From Pseudarthrobacter sp. fls2-241-R2A-127 (GTDB lineage Bacteria; Actinomycetota; Actinomycetes; Actinomycetales; Micrococcaceae), in the NCBI RefSeq assembly GCF_030209355.1, contig NZ_JARVSF010000008.1, positions 62,001 to 126,000 of the forward strand: a DNA stretch of 64,000 bases. Reading direction: 5' to 3'. A model generated the notes under the pieces. The model did not search any database and was not told where the DNA came from. It saw only the letters and a program-made list of their open reading frames with translations. Within the stretch, counting starts at the first letter, position 1; every line of letters begins with the position of its first letter. A program made the position numbers and the translations under genes. Below are positions 37,412 through 48,357 of this stretch, in pieces.

Positions 37412-37445
37412 AAAGAAGCCCGTGGCAAGCGCCACGGGCTTCTTT
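37412..37445 (+). terminator. Rho-independent terminator of rpsD
   Basis: Perfect 15-bp arms AAAGAAGCCCGTGGC and complement with an AAGC loop, 17 nt after the rpsD stop, ending in TTCTTT. One of the clearest terminators in the window. Confidence 0.92.
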
Positions 37446-37539
37446 GTATGTAAGGTACTTGGGGGACATCTGCGCATCGGGCCTTCCGGGCCCGGCCCGG
37501 ATGGGACCCAACCACGGAATTTCGAGGAGATGAACGTCT

Positions 37540-37914
37540 ATGTCTGGTGGCGATATTGCCGGCCTGATCGCTGCTGGGGTGTTCGCGCTCCTGGTGCTGC
37601 TGCTCGCGGTACCCATCCTGAAGCTGGGAAGTGTTTTCGACGAGGTGCGCACTGCCATCAAATCCATCAGCGACGGCGCCACGCCCCTGATGGACGAGGT
37701 CACCGCCACCGTTTCCACCACCAACCAGCAGCTGAAGAAAGTGGATGGCATCTCATCCAATGTCTCGGATGCTTCCGCCAACATTTCCGCCCTTTCCTCG
37801 CTGGTCGCGGCCACGGTGGGTTCGCCGCTGATCAAGGTGGCCGCGTTCAGCTACGGCGTGCGCAGCGCCTTCGCGAACCGCAGGAAGCCCGCCGCCGGCC
37901 GCCGCAGCCGCTAG
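37540..37914 (+). CDS. DUF948 domain-containing membrane protein
   Basis: A 124-residue protein with one N-terminal membrane helix (AGLIAAGVFALLVLLLAVPILKLG) and a helical, Ser/Thr/Val-rich heptad region (VRTAIKSISDGATPLMDEVTATVSTTNQQLKKVDGISSNV...) characteristic of DUF948, ending in a basic tail. The region resembles a short coiled coil. Function unknown. ATG at 37540 has CGAGGAG 8-14 nt upstream. It precedes a second small membrane protein by 17 nt and alaS by about 370 nt, an arrangement common in actinobacteria. Confidence 0.85.
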   Translation: MSGGDIAGLIAAGVFALLVLLLAVPILKLGSVFDEVRTAIKSISDGATPLMDEVTATVSTTNQQLKKVDGISSNVSDASANISALSSLVAATVGSPLIKVAAFSYGVRSAFANRRKPAAGRRSR

Positions 37915-37931
37915 ATTCGAAAAGAACGAAC

Positions 37932-38162
37932 ATGAAAAGAATTGTTTGGATGGGAATTGGCGTGGCCATCGGCGTCATTGCGTTCCGCAAAATCACCGAG
38001 GCGCAGTCCAACCTCGGGCCGGAGGGCCTCAACCGTGCCGTGGGACGCCTTGCGGACGGCGTGTACGACTTCGCCGACGCCGTCCGCGCCGGGATGCGGG
38101 AGCGTGAGACCGACCTCCGCGCCGCCCTCGGCGTCGACTCCGCCGAACTGGTGAGGCGCTGA
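37932..38162 (+). CDS. Small single-pass membrane protein, DUF6167-like
   Basis: A 76-residue protein: short N-terminal membrane helix (IVWMGIGVAIGVIAFRKI), then PEGLNRAVGRLADGVYDFADAVRAGMRERETDLRAALG. The latter amphipathic block resembles the DUF6167 pattern seen upstream of alaS in other actinobacteria. Function unknown. The ATG at 37932 lies 17 nt after the DUF948 gene, so the two probably share a transcript. It is contained within a longer open frame beginning at 37422, which has no support. Confidence 0.7.
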   Translation: MKRIVWMGIGVAIGVIAFRKITEAQSNLGPEGLNRAVGRLADGVYDFADAVRAGMRERETDLRAALGVDSAELVRR

Positions 38163-38285
38163 GCCGAAGGGCCCGGCAAAAGCAGCCAACGAAAACCGGC
38201 AGGAACCGATCCCGGAACCCGCCACCTGAACTAACTTTCCGCGCCCGGCAGGAGCCGCGGACCACGAAGGGTAAGAAAACAGCTC

Positions 38286-40964
38286 ATGAAGTCGCAGGAG
38301 ATCACAAAGCGCTGGGTGGACTTTTTTGTCAGCAAGGGCCACACCGCGGTTCCCTCCGCATCGCTGGTCTCCAGCGACCCCTCGCTGCTGTTCACGGTGG
38401 CCGGCATGGTCCCGTTCATCCCCTACCTCACCGCGCGTGAGGAACCGCCCTACTCCCGCGCCACGAGCGTGCAGAAGTGCATCCGCACCGGCGACATCGA
38501 GGAAGTAGGCAAGACCGCCCGGCACGGCACCTTCTTCCAGATGTGCGGCAACTTCTCGTTCGGCGACTACTTCAAGGAAGACGCCATCAAGTTCGCCTGG
38601 GAGCTGCTCACCACCAGCGTTGACGACGGCGGCTACGGCCTTCCGCCTGAGCGGCTGTGGGTGACGGTCTACGAGGAGGACGACGAAGCCGAGGAACTCT
38701 GGCTCAAGAACACCGGCGTGCCCGCTGAACGCATCCAGCGCATGGGCAAGTCGGACAACTACTGGTCAACGGGCCAGCCCGGTCCCGCCGGACCGTGCTC
38801 CGAGATCTACTACGACCGCGGCCCCGCCTACGGCGTCGAAGGCGGTCCGCTGGCTGACGAAACCCGCTACATCGAGATCTGGAACCTCGTGTTCATGCAG
38901 TACCAGATCGAAAACGTGCGCTCCAAGGTGGACTTCGACATTGTGGGCGAGCTGCCCAAGAAGAACATCGACACCGGCCTGGGCATGGAACGCCTCGCCA
39001 TGATCCTGCAGGGTGTCGAGAACATGTACGAGACCGACCAGGTCCGTCCGGTCATCGACAAGGCAGCCGAGCTCTCCGGCAAGGAATACACCTCCGCCGA
39101 AACTCCTGAGGACCCCCACCACACGGACGACGTCCGCATGCGCGTTGTCGCCGACCACATCCGCTCGGCCCTGATGCTGATCTCCGACGGCGTCACCCCG
39201 TCCAATGAAGGCCGCGGCTACGTCCTGCGCCGCCTCATCCGCCGCGCAGTGCGTTCCATGCGCCTGCTGGGCGTCGAGCAGGCCTGCCTGCCCGATCTGC
39301 TGCCGGCGTCCCGTGACGCCATGAAGGGCGTCTACCCCGTGGTGGACACCGACTTCGCACGGATCAGCCGCATCGCCTATGCCGAGGAGAAGGCGTTCCT
39401 GCGCACCATTGCGTCCGGCACCGCCCGGCTGGAGGACGCGGTGAAGGAATCCAAGGCCGCCAACAAGCCGCTGTCCGGCGAGGATGCCTTCACCCTGCAT
39501 GACACCTACGGTTTCCCCATTGACCTCACGCTCGAGATGGCCGAAGAGGCGGGCCTGAAGGTTGACGAGGCCGCTTTCCGCAGCCTGATGCAGGAACAGC
39601 GCCAGCGCGCGCAAGCTGATGCCAAGGGCAAGAAGGGCGGCCACGCCGACGTCTCGGTCTTCCAGGAGCTCCTGGGCCAGGGCGAGACGGTCTTTACCGG
39701 TTACTCCGAGCTCGAGGGCGAGTCCCGTGTCCGCGGCCTCCTGAGCGCGGGCCGCAAGGTCCAGCAGGCTGCCACCGGCGACGAAATCGAACTTGTCCTC
39801 GCCGAAACCCCGTTCTACGCCGAGGCCGGCGGCCAGGCTGCCGACACCGGCCTCATCACCGGTGACGGGTTCGTCGTCGAGGTCCTGGACGTCCAGCGGC
39901 CCATCAAGGGGCTGAGCGTCCACAAGGCGGTAGTCCGGGAAGGGGAGATCGGCGCTGACTCGCTGGTCCGCGCCGCCGTCGACCGTGAACGCCGGCACGC
40001 CGCAGAGCAGGCACACACCGGCACGCACATCGTGCACGCGGCCCTGCACCAGATCCTTGGTCCGGAAGCCACCCAGCGCGGCTCCTTCAACAAAGCCGGC
40101 TACCTGCGCTTCGACTTTGCCTGGGGCGAGGGCCTGAGCACCGCCACGCGTTCGGAAATCGAAGAGGTGTCCAACCTTGCCATCCGCAACAACTATGCGG
40201 TGGAAACGAAGATCATGGGGCTGGCCGAGGCCAAAGCCATGGGTGCGATGGCGCTCTTCGGCGAGAACTACGGCAGCGAAGTGCGCGTGGTGGAAATCGA
40301 CGGCGCGTGGTCACGCGAGCTCTGCGGCGGCACACACGTCGCCAACACCTCACTGATCGGCAGCCTGTCCCTGCTGGGCGAACAGTCCGTCGGTTCAGGC
40401 AACCGGCGCGTGGAAGCCTTCGTGGGCATGGAGGCCTTCCGCCACCTTGCCGCCGAGCGGGCCTTGGTGACCGAACTGACCGACCTCCTGAAGGTCCCGT
40501 CCGGCCAGCTCGCCGACAGGATCTCCGCCACGCTGGCCAAGCTGAAGGCCACGGAGAAGGAACTCGACCGGCTCCGCAAGGAACAGCTGGCCGCTTCGGC
40601 CGCGCAGCTGGTGGACACGGCCAAGGACGCCGGGGGAGTGAAGGTGCTGGCCCACGACGCCGGCACCGTCAGCGGAGCGGACGACCTCCGGGGCCTGGCC
40701 CTGGACCTGCGCAACCGGCTCGGTTCGGCGGCCTCCGCCGTCGCCGTCGCGGGTGTGGCCAACGACCGTCCCTTGATCCTGGTGGCCACTAACGAGGCAG
40801 CCCGTGAAGCCGGCGTCAAAGCCGGCGCACTGGTCCGCGTTGCCGCCGGTGTGCTCGGCGGTGGCGGTGGCGGCAAGGACGACGTTGCCCAGGGTGGAGG
40901 GACCGACGCCGGAAAGGTTGGCGCCGCTCTTGCCGCCGTCGTCAACGCCATTTCGGCGCGCTAA
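38286..40964 (+). CDS. alaS: Alanyl-tRNA synthetase
   Basis: Charges tRNA-Ala and edits mis-acylated products. The 892-residue protein has the class II core (PSLLFTVAGMVPFIPYL, KCIRTGDIEEVGKTARHGTFFQMCGNFSFGDYFKEDAI, GLGMERLA), a tRNA-binding region, the editing domain with zinc ligands in HTGTHIVHAAL and CGGTHV, and the C-terminal C-Ala domain (about 750-892) ending in a glycine-rich GGGGGGKDD stretch. Start ATG 38286. It heads the coupled series alaS-ruvX-mltG-aroE-aroC-aroK-aroB. Confidence 0.97.
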   Translation: MKSQEITKRWVDFFVSKGHTAVPSASLVSSDPSLLFTVAGMVPFIPYLTAREEPPYSRATSVQKCIRTGDIEEVGKTARHGTFFQMCGNFSFGDYFKEDAIKFAWELLTTSVDDGGYGLPPERLWVTVYEEDDEAEELWLKNTGVPAERIQRMGKSDNYWSTGQPGPAGPCSEIYYDRGPAYGVEGGPLADETRYIEIWNLVFMQYQIENVRSKVDFDIVGELPKKNIDTGLGMERLAMILQGVENMYETDQVRPVIDKAAELSGKEYTSAETPEDPHHTDDVRMRVVADHIRSALMLISDGVTPSNEGRGYVLRRLIRRAVRSMRLLGVEQACLPDLLPASRDAMKGVYPVVDTDFARISRIAYAEEKAFLRTIASGTARLEDAVKESKAANKPLSGEDAFTLHDTYGFPIDLTLEMAEEAGLKVDEAAFRSLMQEQRQRAQADAKGKKGGHADVSVFQELLGQGETVFTGYSELEGESRVRGLLSAGRKVQQAATGDEIELVLAETPFYAEAGGQAADTGLITGDGFVVEVLDVQRPIKGLSVHKAVVREGEIGADSLVRAAVDRERRHAAEQAHTGTHIVHAALHQILGPEATQRGSFNKAGYLRFDFAWGEGLSTATRSEIEEVSNLAIRNNYAVETKIMGLAEAKAMGAMALFGENYGSEVRVVEIDGAWSRELCGGTHVANTSLIGSLSLLGEQSVGSGNRRVEAFVGMEAFRHLAAERALVTELTDLLKVPSGQLADRISATLAKLKATEKELDRLRKEQLAASAAQLVDTAKDAGGVKVLAHDAGTVSGADDLRGLALDLRNRLGSAASAVAVAGVANDRPLILVATNEAAREAGVKAGALVRVAAGVLGGGGGGKDDVAQGGGTDAGKVGAALAAVVNAISAR

Positions 40965-40971
40965 ACCTGCC

Positions 40972-41571
40972 ATGACCAATCCTGCAGCCGCCGGCGGCTA
41001 CCCCCAGGGCGTCAAACTGGGGGTGGACGTGGGCACCGTCCGGGTCGGGGTGGCCCTCTGTGACCGCGATGCGATCCTGGCCACGCCGTACAAGACACTT
41101 GACCGGAACGCCAAGAAGAACTCGGACGTCCGGGTCATTGCCAGACTGGCGGAGGAACTGGGAGCGGTCCAGGTTTTCGTGGGCCTGCCCCGCACCATGA
41201 AGGGCGAGGAACACGCCTCCGCCAGGATGGCCACGGACTACGCACTGCTCCTGGTGGACGAGTTGTCCGCCCGCGGCCTGGCGGTCCCGGTGAACCTCGT
41301 GGACGAGCGGCTGAGCAGCGTCACGGCCCACCGGAACCTGCACGAAGCTGGCATGAGCAGCAGAGACCACCGTAAAGTAGTTGATCAGGTCGCGGCGGCC
41401 GGTATTCTTCAGCACGCCATCGACATGCAGAAAGCCAGGGGAGCGGATGTCGGCTCACGCGTGACAGCGCCACCCCCGTCCGTGGACCTGGGGGCCGGTG
41501 GCCTGGACGAATCCGTCCGCGCCACCTCCGCAGACACGGCCCGATTTTCAGATAATGGAAGGCAACAGTGA
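40972..41571 (+). CDS. ruvX: Holliday junction resolvase-like protein RuvX (YqgF)
   Basis: A 199-residue RNase H-fold nuclease of the YqgF family, implicated in 16S rRNA 5'-end processing and possibly junction resolution. Acidic active-site positions appear in LGVDVGTVRVGVAL, near VFVGLPRTMKGEE, and in NLVDERLSSVTAHRNL plus KVVDQVAAAGILQ. The domain ends near residue 155; the last 45 residues are a variable tail. ATG 40972 lies 7 nt after alaS. The stop overlaps the mltG GTG by 4 nt. Confidence 0.93.
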   Translation: MTNPAAAGGYPQGVKLGVDVGTVRVGVALCDRDAILATPYKTLDRNAKKNSDVRVIARLAEELGAVQVFVGLPRTMKGEEHASARMATDYALLLVDELSARGLAVPVNLVDERLSSVTAHRNLHEAGMSSRDHRKVVDQVAAAGILQHAIDMQKARGADVGSRVTAPPPSVDLGAGGLDESVRATSADTARFSDNGRQQ

Positions 41572-43364
41572 GCCCTGCCAACATTGACGACACTTCCGGC
41601 CCGCAGGACACCGGGGCCGGGAGGCCGTTGACCCGCAAGGAACTGCGCGCACGCGAGAAGAGCCTCAATACCGGTGGCCATGACGCCGTTCCCGAGCAGG
41701 CATACGAGACGGGCGAGGTACCGCCGCCGCCCGTTACGCCGCCGGCAGCGGGTGCCTCCGCCGAATCAACTTTTGCGCCGCTTCCCGCTGCCGAGGACGT
41801 GCCTGCTGCCCCGGAAGCGCCGCCGTCCATCCAGGATGGGCCGACGGCGGGTGAGTCCCACACCGATGATGCTTGGACAAACGAGTCTTCCGCCGGTACC
41901 CACCACGACGCAGATGCGCACCCTGTGGAGGCAGCTGCCGACGAGCAACCCACGCACCACGAGGGCGTCCAGCACGACGAGGACGTCCACCATCACGACG
42001 ACGTGGCCCCTGTCGGGGACCTGGAGCACAGCGGGGACCTGGAGCACAGCGGGGACCTGGAACACAGCGGAGACGCGTACGCCTACGCGGACGCCGCGCA
42101 CCACCTGGACGCACAGCACCACGACGACGTTGCCCACCACCCCGACCATGTCGCGTTGACCGACAGCCACCATTACGGCGGGGATCACGGCGACCACGCA
42201 TACGACGCCGGATACCACGACGCTGCGCATCCGGACGCTGCCCACCCGGATGCTGCCCATGAGCTGCTTCCCTTGTCCTCCGCCGCCCAAGTTGTGCCTC
42301 GGCCCTCGAAAAAGGTCAGGCGCCGGCGGAGGTTGCTGGCCCTGTTCCTGACACTGGCTGTGTTCGTGACGGCTGTTGCCGTGGGTGCCCAGTTCCTCAA
42401 GCCCCTCCTCGGCAGCGGCAAGCCATCGGACTTCCCCGGACCGGGAACCGGCGAGGTCCACGTGACCGTCGAAAACGGAGAGGGCACCCGCTCGGTTGCC
42501 GCCGACCTTGAAAACCAGCGGGTCGTCGCCAATGCTGACACCTTCATTCAGGCGTTCCATGCGTCCGGAGCCACCCTGTCGCCGGGCGATTACGTGTTCA
42601 AAACCGAAATGAAGAATGCCGACGCCGTCAATGTCCTGGCCGGCAAAGACAAGTCCAAGGTCATCTACTTCGCCCTCAGCGCCGGCTTGCGGGTCGGGGA
42701 GTCGCTGCAGGCAATTTCCGAGGGCTCGGGCGTCTCCATGCAGCAGCTGCAGGCGCTGAGCAACCAGCCTGCCCAGTTCGGCCTGCCGGCGAACGCGAAG
42801 AACCTGGAAGGGTACCTTGCTCCCGGCGAGTACCGGTTCCCGCTGGGTACGCCGGCCAAGGACATCCTCCAGTCCCTGGTGAAGGCCACCACGGATGAAC
42901 TGGTGTCGCAGGGAATCACCGACCCCGCCAAGCAGTACGAGGCCGTCACCGTGGCCAGCATTGTCCAGGCAGAGGGTGGCCAGGCCGATTACGGGGACGT
43001 GGCGGGGGCGATCTACAACCGCCTCAAGCCGAACGACCAGACCGGCGGTTTCCTCCAGGTGGACTCGGCGGTGACCTATGGCCTGGGAACCAAGAGCCTG
43101 AACTTCACGGATGATCAGCGCAAGGACAAGTCCAACCCGTACAACACCTACGCAAACCCCGGCCTCCCGCCGGGCCCCATTGGCTCGCCCGGGAAGACTG
43201 CCATCGACGCAGCCGCAAAGCCCAAAGCCAATGACTACCTGTACTGGGTGACCGTCAACCTGGACACCAACGAAACGAAGTTCGCGAAGACGCTGGCAGA
43301 ACACAACGCCAACGTGGAGCAGTACAACGCGTGGTGCAAGGCCAACGCGGGCCGCTGCACATGA
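41568..43364 (+). CDS. mltG: Endolytic murein transglycosylase MltG with a His-rich N-terminal extension
   Basis: Cuts nascent glycan strands at the membrane. The 598 residues comprise: a cytoplasmic region of about 250 residues, one membrane helix (about 255-278), and the YceG/MltG domain with the catalytic glutamate E469 in VASIVQAEGGQADYGDVAGAIYNRL. E. coli MltG is about 340 residues, so the extension is large. Residues 98-231 hold 28 histidines in 134 residues with many aspartates, including GDLEHS three times (150-167) and HPDAA twice (221-230). A KELRARE motif sits at 24-30. GTG start overlaps ruvX; the stop overlaps aroE by 4 nt. Confidence 0.93.
   Translation: MSPANIDDTSGPQDTGAGRPLTRKELRAREKSLNTGGHDAVPEQAYETGEVPPPPVTPPAAGASAESTFAPLPAAEDVPAAPEAPPSIQDGPTAGESHTDDAWTNESSAGTHHDADAHPVEAAADEQPTHHEGVQHDEDVHHHDDVAPVGDLEHSGDLEHSGDLEHSGDAYAYADAAHHLDAQHHDDVAHHPDHVALTDSHHYGGDHGDHAYDAGYHDAAHPDAAHPDAAHELLPLSSAAQVVPRPSKKVRRRRRLLALFLTLAVFVTAVAVGAQFLKPLLGSGKPSDFPGPGTGEVHVTVENGEGTRSVAADLENQRVVANADTFIQAFHASGATLSPGDYVFKTEMKNADAVNVLAGKDKSKVIYFALSAGLRVGESLQAISEGSGVSMQQLQALSNQPAQFGLPANAKNLEGYLAPGEYRFPLGTPAKDILQSLVKATTDELVSQGITDPAKQYEAVTVASIVQAEGGQADYGDVAGAIYNRLKPNDQTGGFLQVDSAVTYGLGTKSLNFTDDQRKDKSNPYNTYANPGLPPGPIGSPGKTAIDAAAKPKANDYLYWVTVNLDTNETKFAKTLAEHNANVEQYNAWCKANAGRCT
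42015..42068 (+). repeat. Three tandem 18-bp repeats inside mltG
   Basis: GGGGACCTGGAGCACAGC occurs at 42015-42032 and 42033-42050, and with one change (G to A at the sixth-last region) at 42051-42068, followed by a partial copy. Each encodes Gly-Asp-Leu-Glu-His-Ser in frame. Near identity at the DNA level suggests recent expansion by slippage. Confidence 0.95.
42222..42260 (+). repeat. 15-bp repeats encoding (A)AHPD in mltG
   Basis: Two and a half imperfect units of GCT-GCn-CAy-CCG-GAy (42222-42236, 42237-42251, partial to 42260) encode Ala-Ala-His-Pro-Asp, just before the basic stretch and membrane helix. Confidence 0.85.
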
Positions 43365-44221
43365 GCCTGCGGGCTGCCGTCCTGGGCCATCCGATCAGCC
43401 ACTCAAAGTCTCCCGCGCTGCACCTGTCGGCGTATGAGCGGCTGGGCGCGGCCATCAGCTACACGGCCATCGACGTCACCGAACAGTTGCTTCCGTCCTT
43501 CATGCGCCAGATCCGGAACCAGCCCGGCTGGTGCGGGCTGTCCGTGACCATGCCGTTGAAGACGGCCATGCTTGATGAAGTGGACGAAGTCCAGGGTGTG
43601 GCGCAGACGCTGGGGGTCGTCAATACGGTCACTTTCGAGGAGTCCGGCGGCGCGGTGAAAACGGTCGGTTCCAACACCGACGTCGCAGGGATCGTAAACG
43701 CGCTCTGCAACGCCGGGACTGCTGCGGCACCGTCCGGCGTCATCCTCGGCGGCGGCGGAACGGCGGCGTCGGCTGTTGCCGCCCTGAAGGAACTCGGCAC
43801 CTCAGAGGTTCAGGTCTTCGTCCGCGATGCGTCGCGGACGGCGGACGTCCGTGCGGCTGCCGGCAAGCTGGGCGTCGCGCTGGAGGTCCGTCCGCTCACC
43901 GACGCCGCGCACCCGACGTCGGAAGCCGACGTCGTCATCTCCACCCTGCCGCCGCGTGCGGCCGACGGGCTCGCCGCGGAAATTGCCGCCTTGAAGACAT
44001 CGACGCCGGGTGTCCTCCTGGACGTCGCCTACGATCCCTGGCCCAGCCTGGTGGCCTCGGTATGGCAGGCCGGCGGCGGGCGCGTGGTGCCCGGGCTGGA
44101 GATGCTGCTGTACCAGGCGGTGGAGCAGGTGCGGCTCTTCACCCGGCGCGGGGAAGACGTTAACGCAGCTGTCATAGATGTGATGTGTGACGCAGTCGGC
44201 CTTGCCCGACGGGCGTTGTGA
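43361..44221 (+). CDS. aroE: Shikimate dehydrogenase
   Basis: Reduces 3-dehydroshikimate to shikimate with NADPH. The 286-residue protein has the substrate site [13 protein letters not shown], the catalytic lysine in [15 protein letters not shown], the NTDVAG motif with catalytic Asp ([13 protein letters not shown]), and a dinucleotide-binding [13 protein letters not shown]. The C-terminus includes [21 protein letters not shown] 43361 overlaps the mltG stop by 4 nt; the alternative upstream ATG 43331 lies within mltG. The gene ends overlapping a GTG upstream of aroC. Confidence 0.95.
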   Translation: MSLRAAVLGHPISHSKSPALHLSAYERLGAAISYTAIDVTEQLLPSFMRQIRNQPGWCGLSVTMPLKTAMLDEVDEVQGVAQTLGVVNTVTFEESGGAVKTVGSNTDVAGIVNALCNAGTAAAPSGVILGGGGTAASAVAALKELGTSEVQVFVRDASRTADVRAAAGKLGVALEVRPLTDAAHPTSEADVVISTLPPRAADGLAAEIAALKTSTPGVLLDVAYDPWPSLVASVWQAGGGRVVPGLEMLLYQAVEQVRLFTRRGEDVNAAVIDVMCDAVGLARRAL

Positions 44222-44247
44222 CCGCCCTACGTGGCAGGATGGAAATT

Positions 44248-45443
44248 ATGCGTTGGTTGACTGCCGGTGAATCCCATGGCCCGGCTTTGATGGGAATTAT
44301 TGAGGGCGTCCCCGCAGGCGTGGAAATCACCAGCGGGGACATCGCAGACTCCCTGGCCCGCCGCCGGCTCGGCTACGGCCGCGGCGCACGGATGAAATTC
44401 GAGCAGGACGTGGTCACCATCCTCGGCGGGGTCCGGCACGGACTCACCCAGGGCGGTCCCGTGGCCATCCAGGTGGGCAACACCGAATGGCCCAAATGGG
44501 AGCAGATCATGTCGGCCGACCCCGTGGATCCTGAGCTCCTCGCCGATCAGGCCCGCAACGCGCCGCTGACGCGGCCCCGCCCGGGCCACGCCGACTTTAC
44601 CGGCATGCAGAAATACGGATTCGACGAAGCCCGTCCCGTCCTGGAGCGCGCAAGCGCCCGCGAAACCGCAACCCGGGTGGCGCTGGGCACCGTGGCGGCC
44701 CGGTTCCTCCGGCACCTTGGAATCGAGCTGGTCAGCCACACCGTTTCCATCGCCAGTGTCACCGTGCCCGAAGGCCGGCCGCTGCCTCTGCCGGGCGACG
44801 TCATCGCCCTGGACACGGACCCGCTGCGCTGCTTCGACCGCGAAACCTCCGACGCCATGGTTGCCGAGGTGGACGCCGCGCACAAGGAAGGCGAAACGCT
44901 TGGCGGCGTGGTGGAAGTCCTCGCCTACGGGCTTCCGCCGGGGCTGGGAAGCTACGTTCACTGGGACCGCCGGCTTGACGCCCGGCTGGCCGCGGCGCTC
45001 ATGGGAATCCAGGCCATCAAGGGCGTGGAGGTGGGCGACGGCTTCCTCACCGCTGCACGCCGGGGTTCGGCCGCCCACGACGAAATCGTCCGTGACGGCA
45101 CGGGCCGCATCGGCCGCGCCAGTAACCGTGCCGGCGGCATCGAAGGCGGCATGAGCATAGGCGACGTCCTCCGGGTCCGTGCCGCGATGAAGCCGATCGC
45201 CACCGTGCCGCGCGCCCTGCGCACCATCGACGTCAGCACCGGTGAACCGGCAAAGGCCCACCACCAGCGCTCGGACGTCTGTGCCGTCCCGGCCGCAGGC
45301 GTCGTGGCCGAGGCCATGGTGGCCCTGGTCCTGGCCGAAGCCGTCATTGAGAAGTTCGGCGGTGACTCCGTGGCGGAAACCGCCCGTAACATCAAGGGTT
45401 ACCTGGACAACATCCCGGCTTCCCTGGACTCGATCGGCCAGTA

Positions 45444-45444
<1 letters not shown>
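44248..45444 (+). CDS. aroC: Chorismate synthase
   Basis: Converts EPSP to chorismate with reduced FMN. The 398-residue protein starts with the canonical [24 protein letters not shown] and contains the [28 protein letters not shown], [19 protein letters not shown] blocks (catalytic histidines in GESHGP and near the C-terminus). I prefer ATG 44248, which gives this start and has GGATGG upstream; GTG 44218, overlapping aroE, is the alternative. Its stop shares a base with aroK. Confidence 0.95.
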
Positions 45445-47100
<1,656 letters not shown>

Positions 47101-47101
<1 letters not shown>

Positions 47102-47619
47102 TGCAGGGCGACGTGACCGGCACCGCCGACTGGCCCCAGGCCGGGTTCCCCGGCATCCGTATCAACCCGGATACCCTGATGCCCCAAATCGTCAATGCGG
47201 ACGCCGTCGAGGAAGCCCTCGCAGCCTCCACAGACCCGGCAGACCACATCTTCGTGCTGCTGGTTGAGGGCCATGCGTCCGAAGCAGCTGAACTCCTGGC
47301 CGAAGCCAGGTTCAAGGACCCGGAATCGTTCCGGCTCCGCATCTTTGAAGCCGAGGTGCTGAGCGTCACCCACCGGATGGACCGCGCCATTGACCTGTTC
47401 CGGCAGCTCCTGGCCGAGGCCCACGGCACCCCCCGCGAAGCACTTACACTGCAGTTCCTGGGCAAGACCCAGTACGTGGCCGGCCAGACCTCCGCCGCCG
47501 TGAAGTCCTTCTCCAAGGCGCTGGACCTGCGGGTGGCACAGTCCGCGGATGCCGCCCAGATCTATTCCTCCACGGTGGCGCTCCAGCGTGCACGGGACAT
47601 CCTGGACTTGGCCTGCTGA
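47101..47619 (+). CDS. TPR-like repeat protein
   Basis: A 172-residue soluble helical protein. Two or three tetratricopeptide-like units can be seen: HIFVLLVEGHASEAAELLAEARFKDPES, AEVLSVTHRMDRAIDLFRQLLAEAHG, and TLQFLGKTQYVAGQTSAAVKSFSKALDLR. Such proteins usually act as binding scaffolds; partner unknown. It overlaps aroB by one base and so is probably co-translated with the shikimate genes. The N-terminal 35 residues (GFPGIRINPDTLMPQ) are outside the repeats. Confidence 0.8.
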
Positions 47620-47648
47620 GACGCAAAGCGTCGGCAGCGGACAGGCTC

Positions 47649-47670
47649 CCCGGTAATTACCGGGTAGAAT
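47649..47670 (+). promoter_or_regulatory. 16-bp palindrome abutting an efp -10 element
   Basis: CCCGGTAATTACCGGG (47649-47664) is a perfect palindrome immediately followed by TAGAAT (47665-47670), a good TANNNT -10. The palindrome would occupy the -10/-35 spacer, a classic repressor position. No strong -35 is visible. The implied efp leader is about 115 nt. Confidence 0.5.
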
Positions 47671-47716
47671 GGTTGTGGAATTTTTGCATCCACGCGATTT
47701 TTGACAAACACGTGCA

Positions 47717-47741
47717 GGCGGGCCGCTTTGGTTTGCCCGCC
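47717..47741 (+). other. Hairpin in the efp leader
   Basis: 7-bp arms GGCGGGC / GCCCGCC with an 11-nt loop, 50 nt before the efp start. It could be a leader structure; no known riboswitch family is recognised. Confidence 0.4.
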
Positions 47742-47793
47742 CGGCATACAGCACCTGGCCCCATTGGCCAGACAAAGAAACCAGAGGAAACCA

Positions 47794-48357
47794 GTGGCAA
47801 CCACTAACGACATTAAGAACGGAACGGTCCTGAAGCTTGAGGGCCAGTTGTGGAACATCATCGAGTTCCAGCACGTCAAGCCGGGCAAGGGCGGCGCGTT
47901 CGTCCGCACCAAGATGCGCAACGTGATGTCCGGAAAGGTTGTCGACAAGACCTTCAACGCCGGCCTCAAGATTGAAACGGCCACCGTTGACCGCCGCGAC
48001 TACCAGTACCTGTACCAGGATGGCGCGGACTTCGTGTTCATGGACACCTCCGACTACGACCAGATCACCGTTTCCGGTGCAACGGTGGGAGACGCCACCA
48101 ACTTCATGCTGGAAAACCAGATGGTGAACATCGCCATCCACGACGGTAACCCCCTCTACATCGAACTGCCGCCGAGCGTTGTCCTCGAAATCACCTACAC
48201 GGAGCCGGGCCTGCAGGGCGACCGCTCTTCCGCAGGTACCAAGCCTGCCACCCTGGAAACGGGTTACGAGATCCAGGTGCCGCTGTTCATCGAGAACAAC
48301 ACCAAGGTCAAGGTGGACACCCGTGACGGCAGCTACCTGGGCCGGGTCACCGAGTAG
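47794..48357 (+). CDS. efp: Elongation factor P
   Basis: Helps ribosomes form peptide bonds at consecutive prolines. The 187-residue, three-domain protein has domain I ([36 protein letters not shown]) with loop-tip lysine K32, domain II and the C-terminal signature around [29 protein letters not shown]. No EpmA-type modification gene is visible here. GTG start 47794 follows AGAGGA; the upstream ATG-less frame from 47701 has no similarity. The stop overlaps the nusB GTG by one base. Confidence 0.96.
   Translation: MATTNDIKNGTVLKLEGQLWNIIEFQHVKPGKGGAFVRTKMRNVMSGKVVDKTFNAGLKIETATVDRRDYQYLYQDGADFVFMDTSDYDQITVSGATVGDATNFMLENQMVNIAIHDGNPLYIELPPSVVLEITYTEPGLQGDRSSAGTKPATLETGYEIQVPLFIENNTKVKVDTRDGSYLGRVTE

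Noticed and set aside
37422..37931. Long upstream extension of the small membrane protein at 37932
   Set aside because: It overlaps the DUF948 gene in another frame and begins inside the rpsD terminator.
41766..43304. Minus-strand 512-codon frame opposite mltG
   Set aside because: Antisense to the His-rich region, which reads as Val/Gly-rich on the other strand; no domain.
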